The position numbers were made by a program, and so were the translations under genes. 64,000 nt of DNA from Pseudomonadota bacterium (lineage in GTDB: Bacteria; Pseudomonadota; Gammaproteobacteria; Burkholderiales; Burkholderiaceae_C), in the NCBI GenBank assembly GCA_018241225.1, contig JAFEEG010000015.1, positions 1-64,000 on the forward strand. The letters run 5' to 3'. Numbering within the stretch: position 1 is the stretch's first letter; each line of letters opens with the position of its first letter. Positions 38,230 to 45,537 of this stretch are shown here, piece by piece. The notes beneath the pieces were generated by a model that was not told where the DNA came from, made no database searches, and worked only from the letters and a program-made list of their open reading frames with translations.

Positions 38230-38258
38230 TTGGCATTCATATTTGATCCGGGTACAAT
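38230..38258 (+). promoter_or_regulatory. Near-consensus sigma-70 promoter for DUF2239-MATE
   Basis: TTGGCA (38230-38235) and TACAAT (38253-38258) are separated by exactly 17 bases and each match the consensus at 5 of 6 positions. Transcription should start near 38265, followed by GGAGG at 38273 and the ATG at 38283. This is the best promoter in the window and suggests steady expression. Confidence 0.75.
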
Positions 38259-38282
38259 GCATCAACTTTTCTGGAGGATGTC

Positions 38283-38909
38283 ATGCCGTCAGAAGCACCA
38301 GCCGTCTCTTCCGAAGCCCTGCCCCAGCACGTGAGTGCCTTTGCCGATTTCCGCCGTGTTGCCGCTGGCAACGTGGTGGAGGTACTGGCGAAGCTGCGCG
38401 GCACGCCCCGCCCGCCGGACGAACTGGTGCGCGTCTTCGACGATGCCAGCGGCACCCGTCTCGACCTGGACCTGCGCCCGCAGGCGGAGATCGATGCGGC
38501 GCCGGTTCCCGCCCCGCCCTCGCCTTCGGCCACGCCTGTACAGCGAAGCGTCGGCCGTCCGCGCCTGGGCGTGGTCGCTCGCGAAGTCACGCTGCTGCCG
38601 CGTCACTGGGACTGGCTCAACCGCCAGCCCGGCGGCGCCTCGGTGGCCTTGCGGCGGCTGGTGGATGAAGCGCGGCATGTGCATCGCGAACGCGATGCGG
38701 TGCGTGCCGCGCGCGAAGCCACCTATCGCTGCATGACCGAGATGGCGGGCAACCTCCCCGGCTTCGAGGAGGCCACGCGCGCCCTTTTTGCCGGCGACGG
38801 CACGCAATTCAACCTGCTCATCGACTCCTGGCCGCAAGACCTGCGCGACTACCTGCTGCAACTGTCCGCCTGCGCCTGGACGACCAACCCTTCTTCTTCT
38901 CAACCATGA
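38283..38909 (+). CDS. DUF2239-family protein
   Basis: The product is 208 residues and matches the DUF2239 pattern: an N-terminal TAFxxFxxVAxGxxxEV-like segment (SAFADFRRVAAGNVVEVLAK), FDDASGTRLDLDLRP, a conserved VGRPRLGVVAREVTLLPRHWDWL block, and a C-terminal helical part (MAGNLPGFEEATRALFAGD). Its role is unknown; the GRPxLGVVxREVTLLPRHW block looks like a nucleic-acid or regulatory helix. It overlaps the MATE gene by 4 bases. Confidence 0.85.
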   Translation: MPSEAPAVSSEALPQHVSAFADFRRVAAGNVVEVLAKLRGTPRPPDELVRVFDDASGTRLDLDLRPQAEIDAAPVPAPPSPSATPVQRSVGRPRLGVVAREVTLLPRHWDWLNRQPGGASVALRRLVDEARHVHRERDAVRAAREATYRCMTEMAGNLPGFEEATRALFAGDGTQFNLLIDSWPQDLRDYLLQLSACAWTTNPSSSQP

Positions 38910-40372
38910 GTTCCACACCCCCAGCCAACGGCGCGGCATCCGCGCCGACGGCTTCTGCTGCGCCCTCTTCTTCTCCGCCGGCCGATGCAGCGCCACCGCA
39001 GCGCGGCCACCACCCCACGGGCAACACCGAGACGCGGCCGCTTTGGAAGACCTTCCTGATCTTCCTGGCGCCGATGCTGCTGTCGAACATCCTGCAGTCG
39101 ATGTCCGGCACCCTCAACAACATCTACATCGGCCAGATGATTGGCGTGAACGCGCTGGCATCGGTGTCGAGCTTCTTTCCGGTGATGTTCTTCTTCATCG
39201 CCTTCACCATCGGCCTGGGGGCCGGTTCGTCGGTGCTCATCGGCCAGGCCTGGGGTGCGCGCGAGCCCGAGAAGGCGCGCGCCGTAGCCGGCACGACGCT
39301 GACGGTGGGCGTGCTCTTCGGCCTGACGGTTGCGATCTTCGGCGGCGCCTTCACCGAGCCCATGCTCAAGCTGCTGGGCACGCCGGCGGACATCCTGCCG
39401 GAGGCCACGCGCTATGCGCGCATCATCCTCATCGCGATGCCGGGGCTGTTCCTCTTCCTCTTGTCCACAGCCATGCTGCGCGGCGTGGGCGACACGGTCA
39501 CACCGCTGTATACGCTGATGATTTCAACCACCATCGGCCTGGTGGTCACGCCCACGCTCATTCGCGGCTGGTTCGGCCTGCCCAAGGTGGGCGTGACGGC
39601 TGGTGCATGGGCCACGGTGGTGGGTTTCATCGTGGCGACGGCGTGGCTGGCTTTTCAGCTGCGGCGCATGAAGAGCCCGCTGGCACCGGACGCTGATTTT
39701 GTGAGGCACCTGCGCATCAACCCGAAGCTGCTCAAGGGCGTGCTGAAGGTGGGCGTGCCCACGGGGGTGCAGATGATCGTGGTGGCCACGGCCGAGCTGG
39801 CGTTGCTGTCTTTCGTCAACTCCTACGGCTCGGAGGCGACGGCGGCCTATGGCGCGGTGAACCAGGTAGTGGCTTATGTGCAGTTCCCGGCCATTTCGAT
39901 CGCCATCACGGCGTCGATCCTGGGGGCGCAGGCCATTGGTGCGGGCCGTGTGGACCGCCTGGGTGCGATCACCCGCACGGCCTTGCAGATGAACGTGGTG
40001 CTCACGGGCGCGCTGGTGCTGCTGGGCTACATCGCGTCGCGCCAGTTGATGAGCCTGTTCATCACGAGCGAGCCGGTGATCGAGGTGGCGCAGACGCTGC
40101 TGCACATCATGCTGTGGAGCTGCGTGATCTTCGGCATGGCCTCGGCGCTGTCGGGGATCATGCGGGCCAGCGGGTCGGTTCTTGTTCCCACGGCCATCTC
40201 GATCTTCTGCATCTTGCTGATCGAGCTTCCGACGGCTTATTTCATGAGCCACAAGATCGGGCTGAACGGGGTCTGGATTGCCTATCCGGTCGCGTTCGGG
40301 GCGATGCTGATCTTCCAGTCGATGTACTACCGGATGGTTTGGAGCAAGAAGGCGATTCGGCGGTTGGTTTGA
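38906..40372 (+). CDS. MATE-family multidrug efflux transporter
   Basis: The product is 488 residues with 12 predicted helices in two MatE halves. The first half begins with FLAPMLLSNILQSMSGTLNNIYIGQMIG and the second with KVGVPTGVQMIVVATAELALL. It uses a sodium or proton gradient to export cationic compounds. The first 45 residues are a Pro/Ala/Ser-rich cytoplasmic extension not usual in MATE. Coupled to the DUF2239 gene by ATGA. Confidence 0.92.
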   Translation: MSSTPPANGAASAPTASAAPSSSPPADAAPPQRGHHPTGNTETRPLWKTFLIFLAPMLLSNILQSMSGTLNNIYIGQMIGVNALASVSSFFPVMFFFIAFTIGLGAGSSVLIGQAWGAREPEKARAVAGTTLTVGVLFGLTVAIFGGAFTEPMLKLLGTPADILPEATRYARIILIAMPGLFLFLLSTAMLRGVGDTVTPLYTLMISTTIGLVVTPTLIRGWFGLPKVGVTAGAWATVVGFIVATAWLAFQLRRMKSPLAPDADFVRHLRINPKLLKGVLKVGVPTGVQMIVVATAELALLSFVNSYGSEATAAYGAVNQVVAYVQFPAISIAITASILGAQAIGAGRVDRLGAITRTALQMNVVLTGALVLLGYIASRQLMSLFITSEPVIEVAQTLLHIMLWSCVIFGMASALSGIMRASGSVLVPTAISIFCILLIELPTAYFMSHKIGLNGVWIAYPVAFGAMLIFQSMYYRMVWSKKAIRRLV

Positions 40373-40392
40373 TCGCTTGAGCGTTCGGGGTG

Positions 40393-40449
40393 GGCGGAGC
40401 GCGGCAGGCGGTATGGGCCGGGGGCTCATGCCGCCTGCCGCGCTCCGCC
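40393..40449 (+). terminator. Long hairpin after the MATE gene
   Basis: The arms GGCGGAGCGCGGCAGGCGG (40393-40411) and CCGCCTGCCGCGCTCCGCC (40431-40449) are perfect 19-base complements. Four further inner pairs, one of them G-U, leave an 11-base loop. It starts 20 bases after the MATE stop. No T-run follows, so Rho-type or processing roles are possible. Confidence 0.5.
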
Positions 40450-40539
40450 TGGAAACGGCGTGACAGTATCAACGGAGCCGCTAGCAGGTTGAAGACGGAA
40501 AGCTCGTCAGGCGGTTGTAACCCGGGTGAGCGATGTCTC

Positions 40540-40788
40540 TCACTTCTTTCCCCACCGCCATCGGGGCGACTCTCCCGTGACCCAGCAGATGGCGAGAAGG
40601 ACAAGGGTGGCCGCAACCACGAGCACGGCAAAAATGAGCGGCTCACGATGAGGCGGGAAAAGGCGCGCGGCCAGGGCGAGTAGCGCGAAGTGCGCGATGA
40701 GCACGGCCCAGCCCTGCCAGCGGGACGGGATGCCCCACCCCCATCCATAGCGCTTGGCTGGAAACCAGTATCCGAATTCGCGAGGCAT
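40540..40788 (-). CDS. Small membrane protein, unknown
   Basis: The product is 82 residues. An aromatic, basic N-terminus (MPREFGYWFPAKRYGWGWGI) leads into two membrane helices: WAVLIAHFALLALAARLF and PLIFAVLVVAATLVLLAICW. It ends in a basic WRWGKK. GGAGA lies about 6 bases before the ATG. No function is known. It sits between the MATE gene (plus strand) and the end of the redox operon. Confidence 0.7.
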   Translation of the reverse strand: MPREFGYWFPAKRYGWGWGIPSRWQGWAVLIAHFALLALAARLFPPHREPLIFAVLVVAATLVLLAICWVTGESPRWRWGKK

Positions 40789-40893
40789 TGCTCATCTCCG
40801 AACTGTTGGCTGTACGAAAGGATGCACGATGTTGGCTCGTGCAACCGAGAGAACGACAACAGCGTATCCCGGAAAAGGCCTGTGTACCCCGGC

Positions 40894-42153
40894 CTAATCA
40901 AATACCTCGTCCCCATTCGGCTCGTAGTGCGGCACCCCATTCATCCGATGCCGTATCTGCGACAGCTCCCAGTACATCCTCTTGCGCGCCCGGCTCTGGT
41001 TGCCCAGCGGCCGATGCTCCGCAATCGTGTGCCAGGGGTTGTAGGACAGCCGCTTGGCAAACTCCATCTGCGCCGGTGAATCAAACCTCTGCCTGGGGAT
41101 TCGCAAGGTCGCAACCGGCACCCGCGGCGACAGCTTCTCGGGCCACAGCACACCTGCGTTCTCGAGCGGCATCAGGAACGAATCGGTCTGCATCTGCACC
41201 CGCACCTGCAGTTCCACGTCGCCCTCGGACAATGTCTCGACCATTGCCTGGCGCAGATAGTCGTCTGGCGGGCGCATCGGCAGCCGCGGAATCGGCGTGC
41301 GGCGCCTGGACGTGGGCCACACCGAATACTGCATCGCCTGCCCCTCCCCCATCAGGTACGGCACGCAGCTGAAATAAGGCGCCTCGAATGGGCTGCTCTG
41401 CGCCTTGATGAACAGCGACTGCATGATCAGGTCCAGCACATGCGACTCGCGAAAGTTCAGGAAGTAGAAGATCTGCGCGTTCTTCACGCTCCACTTCTGA
41501 AGCTCCGAGTTCGCCTTGGCATCTGGCGTGACGAAGGTCGGCGTCGACACGCCGAACATGTCCAGCGTGTGCTGCTCCTCGTCGAGCAGCTTGGCGCCGG
41601 GCACGCCCATCAGCTTGATGCTGATGCTCATGAACCCCACGTCGTCGATGTCGGGCGTGATGTAGGGGCCCGGCCCCGAAAAGCGCACCCAGCACCTGAA
41701 GGTCTGCGGCCTGGCGTAGATGCCGCGCCGCATGTGCTCGGGCAGCCCATCGTGCACGATGAACTCGCCCCGCACGATGCCCTGCGTCTTTGTGTTGCCG
41801 CCACGCTCGTAGCCGCCGGGCTTCCACAAGTCGCGCATCTGCTGGGTGAAGCTGGCCACGATCGAATCCGTCCAGGCTTCCTCGTTCTCCAGCAGGCGCT
41901 CCTCGGCAATCATCAGCCCTTCATTCCTGCGCTGCTTGTTGATCAGCGCCGTCACCCATTCGGCAATCTTGTCGCGCAGCAACGCGTCGAAGGCCGGCCG
42001 CAGCCAGGGGTCGATGCGCCGCTCCAGCCCCAGCAGCATCAGCCCCGTGTCGCTGATGAAGTCCAGCAGCCCCGAACCGGTGTTGGCGCGCGGCACCGGG
42101 CGGCTGGTGTTGGAACGGGTGTCGACGGTGATGCTCTGCTCCTGGTCGTTCAT
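40894..42153 (-). CDS. Catalase-like heme protein
   Basis: The product is 419 residues. The core resembles the catalase fold: VRGEFIVHDGLPEHMRRGIYA, RCWVRFSGPG and DVGFMSISIKLMGVPG. A candidate proximal heme Tyr is in RKRMY (about residue 394), of the R-x-x-x-Y type. The distal His of catalases, normally about ten residues before the GxF strand, seems to be missing; the segment reads NTKTQGIVRGEF. It may therefore be a peroxide-metabolising or oxylipin-type enzyme rather than a true catalase. It is last in the six-gene redox operon, 5 bases after the peroxidase stop. Confidence 0.75.
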   Translation of the reverse strand: MNDQEQSITVDTRSNTSRPVPRANTGSGLLDFISDTGLMLLGLERRIDPWLRPAFDALLRDKIAEWVTALINKQRRNEGLMIAEERLLENEEAWTDSIVASFTQQMRDLWKPGGYERGGNTKTQGIVRGEFIVHDGLPEHMRRGIYARPQTFRCWVRFSGPGPYITPDIDDVGFMSISIKLMGVPGAKLLDEEQHTLDMFGVSTPTFVTPDAKANSELQKWSVKNAQIFYFLNFRESHVLDLIMQSLFIKAQSSPFEAPYFSCVPYLMGEGQAMQYSVWPTSRRRTPIPRLPMRPPDDYLRQAMVETLSEGDVELQVRVQMQTDSFLMPLENAGVLWPEKLSPRVPVATLRIPRQRFDSPAQMEFAKRLSYNPWHTIAEHRPLGNQSRARKRMYWELSQIRHRMNGVPHYEPNGDEVFD

Positions 42154-42158
42154 GTTGC

Positions 42159-43661
42159 TCACGGCTCCTTCGCAATGAAACGCAGGGCGCGTATGCCGGG
42201 CAGGAAGAAGTAGGCGCCGCCCAGCACCTGCACGAACTGCGGCAGGCCCGACAGGTGGACATCGCAGCCGCTGTCGGCCGGTATCGAAAAGCCGTCGGTG
42301 CGCATCCCGTCGGGCCCCGGCAGGCGCGTACCCAGCAGCGGATCGCTCTCGTCGTGCAGGTCGCCGAAATGGGTTCCGGCAATCCAGGCCCCCTGCACAA
42401 ACTCGAATTGCCGGGCAATGCTGGCGCCCAGGCAGATGAAGTGCAGGCCGGTGCCCTGCGCGCTCCCGGGCTCGCCAGCCAACGCCTGCTCCATGGTCAG
42501 CCCGTCGCCATACTCGCGCCCGCGCCGCAGCAGCCGGTGAAAGCGCGTGGAAGAAACATGGTCGCGCGCAAGCGCCTGGGCATCGAAGCCCAGGGTGCGG
42601 ATCAAGCGCGAGAGCGGCCCGCGCCCACCTGGCGGCAGGTCCGCGTTGCGCGGGTTGCTGCGCCGGATGTGCGCGCCAATGGGGCACTGCTGGCCGAGCG
42701 GGTCTTCGTCATAGGTGAAGCTGTTGATCGGATCGCTCTCGCCCTCGATGGCCGTGCCCCCGTCGTCCACCAGGGGCAGGCCGTCGCGGCTGCGGCCCAC
42801 CATGGCCGATGCCAGTTGTTCGCGACGCACCGGGTCGCCGCCCGCGGCCGCATCCGCGAAGCGCCAGAAGCCACCCACGTCCTGGCGCAACTGGCGCAGC
42901 ACCAGGTAGCTGCCGTTGCGGCCCAGGTCCGCCAACTGGGCGTTTTCTTCCGCGCGCGGCAACAGGCCTTGCGGGTCGCGGCTGGCCTGCAGCAGCGGGC
43001 GGTCGGTGTACTCGCCATACTCGTTGGGATAGCCCAGCAGGTACTCGCCCAGGCAGGAGAGATTGGAGTAGTCGAGCACCTGCTCGTCACGCACCGCCCG
43101 CTTGCGCTTCCAATCCAGGCCGGGCTGCGAAATGCCGTCGACAAAGCCGAAAGGCTCCACGCCATCCATGTCGGAAGTATCGAGGCGGGACATGAGCGAA
43201 AAGCCCGCTTCGCATTCCTGCAGCACCTGTTCCTGCCAGGCCTGGAGCTCGCCGGGCAAGGCGTAGAGCATCAGCAGCACATGCGGCACCGCGTCGGGCC
43301 GCCCTCCCCACTGCCATTGGCGCGGCGCGTTGGGCCCCAGGTCGCCCAGGCGGCGCGCGCGGCTGTCGTCACTGCTCATGCCCGCGATGAACTCGCGCGA
43401 AAACCCCTGCACGACGTCTTCGCGCACGCCCAGTGCGCGCAGCCCGGGGCAGCTGATGGCCACTTGCAGCACCGTGCGAGGCGGCGGCGACTGTTCGCGT
43501 GCGCTGCCCACGGGGCATGCAGTCAGCCAGGCGCGCGCGCTGGCCGCGTCCTGGACTCGCATCAACAGGAAACTCGCCTGCGTCAGCTTGCGATAGCCAA
43601 AGCGCAACAGGCCCTGGATGTCGTCTTCCTCGACGGCGGGAGGTGCGGTGTGCGCGGTCAT
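42159..43661 (-). CDS. DyP-type heme peroxidase
   Basis: The product is 500 residues. The DyP signature GFVDGISQP is at 172-180 with the distal Asp175 (GxxDG), and the proximal His is His331 in IGAHIRRSNPRN. Both ferredoxin-like halves are present. DyP peroxidases oxidise dyes, phenols or other substrates with hydrogen peroxide. The start ATG lies within the upstream gene's stop (ATGA), so the N-terminus begins MTAHTAPPAVEEDD. There is no signal peptide. Confidence 0.92.
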   Translation of the reverse strand: MTAHTAPPAVEEDDIQGLLRFGYRKLTQASFLLMRVQDAASARAWLTACPVGSAREQSPPPRTVLQVAISCPGLRALGVREDVVQGFSREFIAGMSSDDSRARRLGDLGPNAPRQWQWGGRPDAVPHVLLMLYALPGELQAWQEQVLQECEAGFSLMSRLDTSDMDGVEPFGFVDGISQPGLDWKRKRAVRDEQVLDYSNLSCLGEYLLGYPNEYGEYTDRPLLQASRDPQGLLPRAEENAQLADLGRNGSYLVLRQLRQDVGGFWRFADAAAGGDPVRREQLASAMVGRSRDGLPLVDDGGTAIEGESDPINSFTYDEDPLGQQCPIGAHIRRSNPRNADLPPGGRGPLSRLIRTLGFDAQALARDHVSSTRFHRLLRRGREYGDGLTMEQALAGEPGSAQGTGLHFICLGASIARQFEFVQGAWIAGTHFGDLHDESDPLLGTRLPGPDGMRTDGFSIPADSGCDVHLSGLPQFVQVLGGAYFFLPGIRALRFIAKEP

Positions 43662-44971
43662 AGCAGCTTCAGCCAGGCCAGTGCCTGGCGCTCGCTCATC
43701 TCGCCTGCGTCCACGCCTTCGCGAATTCGGCGGTTGCGCTCCAGGTCGCCCAGGGTCAGGCCGGGGTAGGCCTTGTACCAGACCTGCGTGGGCAGCTGGT
43801 GGCGGCGCTGGTAGTGCTTGAAGCGCATCTCGTGGCGAGCCCCGCCCAGGATGAGCCAGCGCGTTCGCGGCCAGCCGAAGCCGTTGGAAAACACCACGTT
43901 CAGGCCCCATGCCGCCTTGTTGATGAAGTCGTCCATGTAGCTTTCGTGGCTGCCGTCGTAGTTGCTGCAGAACAGCACCCGCTGGCGGTCGTCCATGAAC
44001 ACCCAGCGCGCGAAATGGATGGTCTGGATGCGCGCCAGGTGCCCCTTGCCGAACACATGCCGGCATGCATAGTCGATGGCCAGCAGCACCAGCGGCACCA
44101 GCGCACGCCGAAACCACCCTGGCTTGACGGCCCCCAGCGCGGTGAAGCTGTTGGACACGTCGTGGTCTTCCAGCCGCTGCATGGCCAGCACCTCGGCGGC
44201 GCCGGGGCGCGGGTAGTACTCCGGGTCGTTCTCCTCCTGGATTCGCAGCAGGATGATGGCCAGTGGCGCGAGCACGATCGCCAGCGGCAGCAGCAGCAAG
44301 CCCACCAGCGGCACGCCGAGCAGGTGCAGCGCATTGCGCACCTGCCAGTCGAACGGTGTGGGCGCCGGCGGCGTCAGCGTGAGTCGGCCTGCCACACGCT
44401 CGGCCTTCACATGGGCCAGCAACTGGCGCCGCACCGAGCGCGCATCGACGGCCGGATTGCGCGGCGCACTGGCCGACAAGAGCTTTTGCAGCGCGCTTTC
44501 TTCCAGCACCTGGCGAACCGTGCGGCCGATGCGGTTGACGTAGTTGGCTCCGACCGGCAGGTCGTGGGCCTTGAGCCAGGCCAGCAGGCGCGCATGGGAG
44601 CTGCCGTCGAACCCCTGGCAGTGGGAAAAGATGCGGCGCAGACCCGAGCCGGCCCGCTCGACCAGTTCCTCGAACAGCGCCTGCGCCGGTCCGTCGCATT
44701 CGCCGACGAAGGCCAGGTACAGCGGGGGCACCTTGGGTCGCGGCAGGCCGAAGACTTCCAGGTCGGCCGTCGTCGCATCGTCCAGCAGCGCAAAGCGCGC
44801 GAAGTGCAGTTGCTCGAAGAAGCCGAAAGGCAGCAGCGTGTTTTCCGGATTGGCCATGCCGGGCCGCCCGTTCATGGTGTCCAGCAGCAGGCGCAGCGAT
44901 GCCTCGCGGCCCGGGGCCACCACAGCCACGACGGTAAAGGGCGATTGGGGGGTCACCGCAAACGCCGGCAC
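43658..44971 (-). CDS. Unknown protein with membrane segments, redox operon
   Basis: The product is 437 residues with no family that I recognise. The N-terminal about 150 residues look soluble (FTVVAVVAPGREASLRLLLD, LYLAFVGECDGPAQALFEELV). A hydrophobic double helix lies at about 212-242 (GVPLVGLLLLPLAIVLAPLAIILL) with a further segment near 290-305. The C-terminal part is soluble (HFARWVFMDDRQRVLFCSNYDGSHESYMDDF) and may resemble the N-terminal domain. Coupled to the DyP gene by ATGA, so it is likely to act with it, perhaps as a membrane anchor. Confidence 0.75.
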   Translation of the reverse strand: MPAFAVTPQSPFTVVAVVAPGREASLRLLLDTMNGRPGMANPENTLLPFGFFEQLHFARFALLDDATTADLEVFGLPRPKVPPLYLAFVGECDGPAQALFEELVERAGSGLRRIFSHCQGFDGSSHARLLAWLKAHDLPVGANYVNRIGRTVRQVLEESALQKLLSASAPRNPAVDARSVRRQLLAHVKAERVAGRLTLTPPAPTPFDWQVRNALHLLGVPLVGLLLLPLAIVLAPLAIILLRIQEENDPEYYPRPGAAEVLAMQRLEDHDVSNSFTALGAVKPGWFRRALVPLVLLAIDYACRHVFGKGHLARIQTIHFARWVFMDDRQRVLFCSNYDGSHESYMDDFINKAAWGLNVVFSNGFGWPRTRWLILGGARHEMRFKHYQRRHQLPTQVWYKAYPGLTLGDLERNRRIREGVDAGEMSERQALAWLKLL

Positions 44972-44983
44972 GAGGCCTGTGGG

Positions 44984-45415
44984 TCAGAACTCCAGGCAGA
45001 AATCGATCAGCCGGTCTTTGCCCCAATACACCTTGCCAAGGTAGAAGTTCGGGCTGATGAGGCGGATCTCGTCGCGGATGTACTTGGCCACCATCGAGGT
45101 GTCGGAGTAGTCGAGCACGATGCATTCCTTGCCGTCGAGCCAGCTCTCGCCCTTGTAGACGTTGGCCACGATGGCCTGGAAGCCGAAGAACAGCACCTTG
45201 TTCTTGAGCAGGCCCTTTTCGGCGTCGAACACTTTGCCCTGCCAGCCGAACACATTGATGATCTGCGCGATGTGCTCCGAGTAAACGGTGCCCGGCGCCA
45301 CGATGGCGGTGCCCTTGGCTTCCCCGTTCGGAATGTCGCCGGCCGGGCTCGCCTTGAACAGGTCGTCGAGTTGCTCCTGCGTCATTGCCAACAATTGCTG
45401 CACGTCGTAGGCCAT
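44984..45415 (-). CDS. Unknown 143-residue protein, redox operon
   Basis: The protein starts MAYDVQQLLAMTQEQLDDLF and then forms a compact mixed fold with GTVYSEHIAQIINVFGWQGKV, LLKNKVLFFGFQAIVANVY and FYLGKVYWGKDRLIDF. GAGGAG lies 6-7 bases before the ATG. There is no signal peptide and no family that I can name. The aromatic-rich beta pattern would suit a ligand-binding barrel, but this is speculation. It lies 12 bases before the 437-residue gene and 122 bases after the GMC gene. Confidence 0.72.
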   Translation of the reverse strand: MAYDVQQLLAMTQEQLDDLFKASPAGDIPNGEAKGTAIVAPGTVYSEHIAQIINVFGWQGKVFDAEKGLLKNKVLFFGFQAIVANVYKGESWLDGKECIVLDYSDTSMVAKYIRDEIRLISPNFYLGKVYWGKDRLIDFCLEF

Positions 45416-45537
45416 GGACTTCTCCTCTCGTTGTCCTTGCTTTTGCCGGCAAGCGGCCGGGCGCGAAAAAGTGTCGGTCAGCCCCCCTGGAGCGTCAATT
45501 TGCCTAAAGGCAAGTGCCAAGCGTCCGTGGCATTGGC

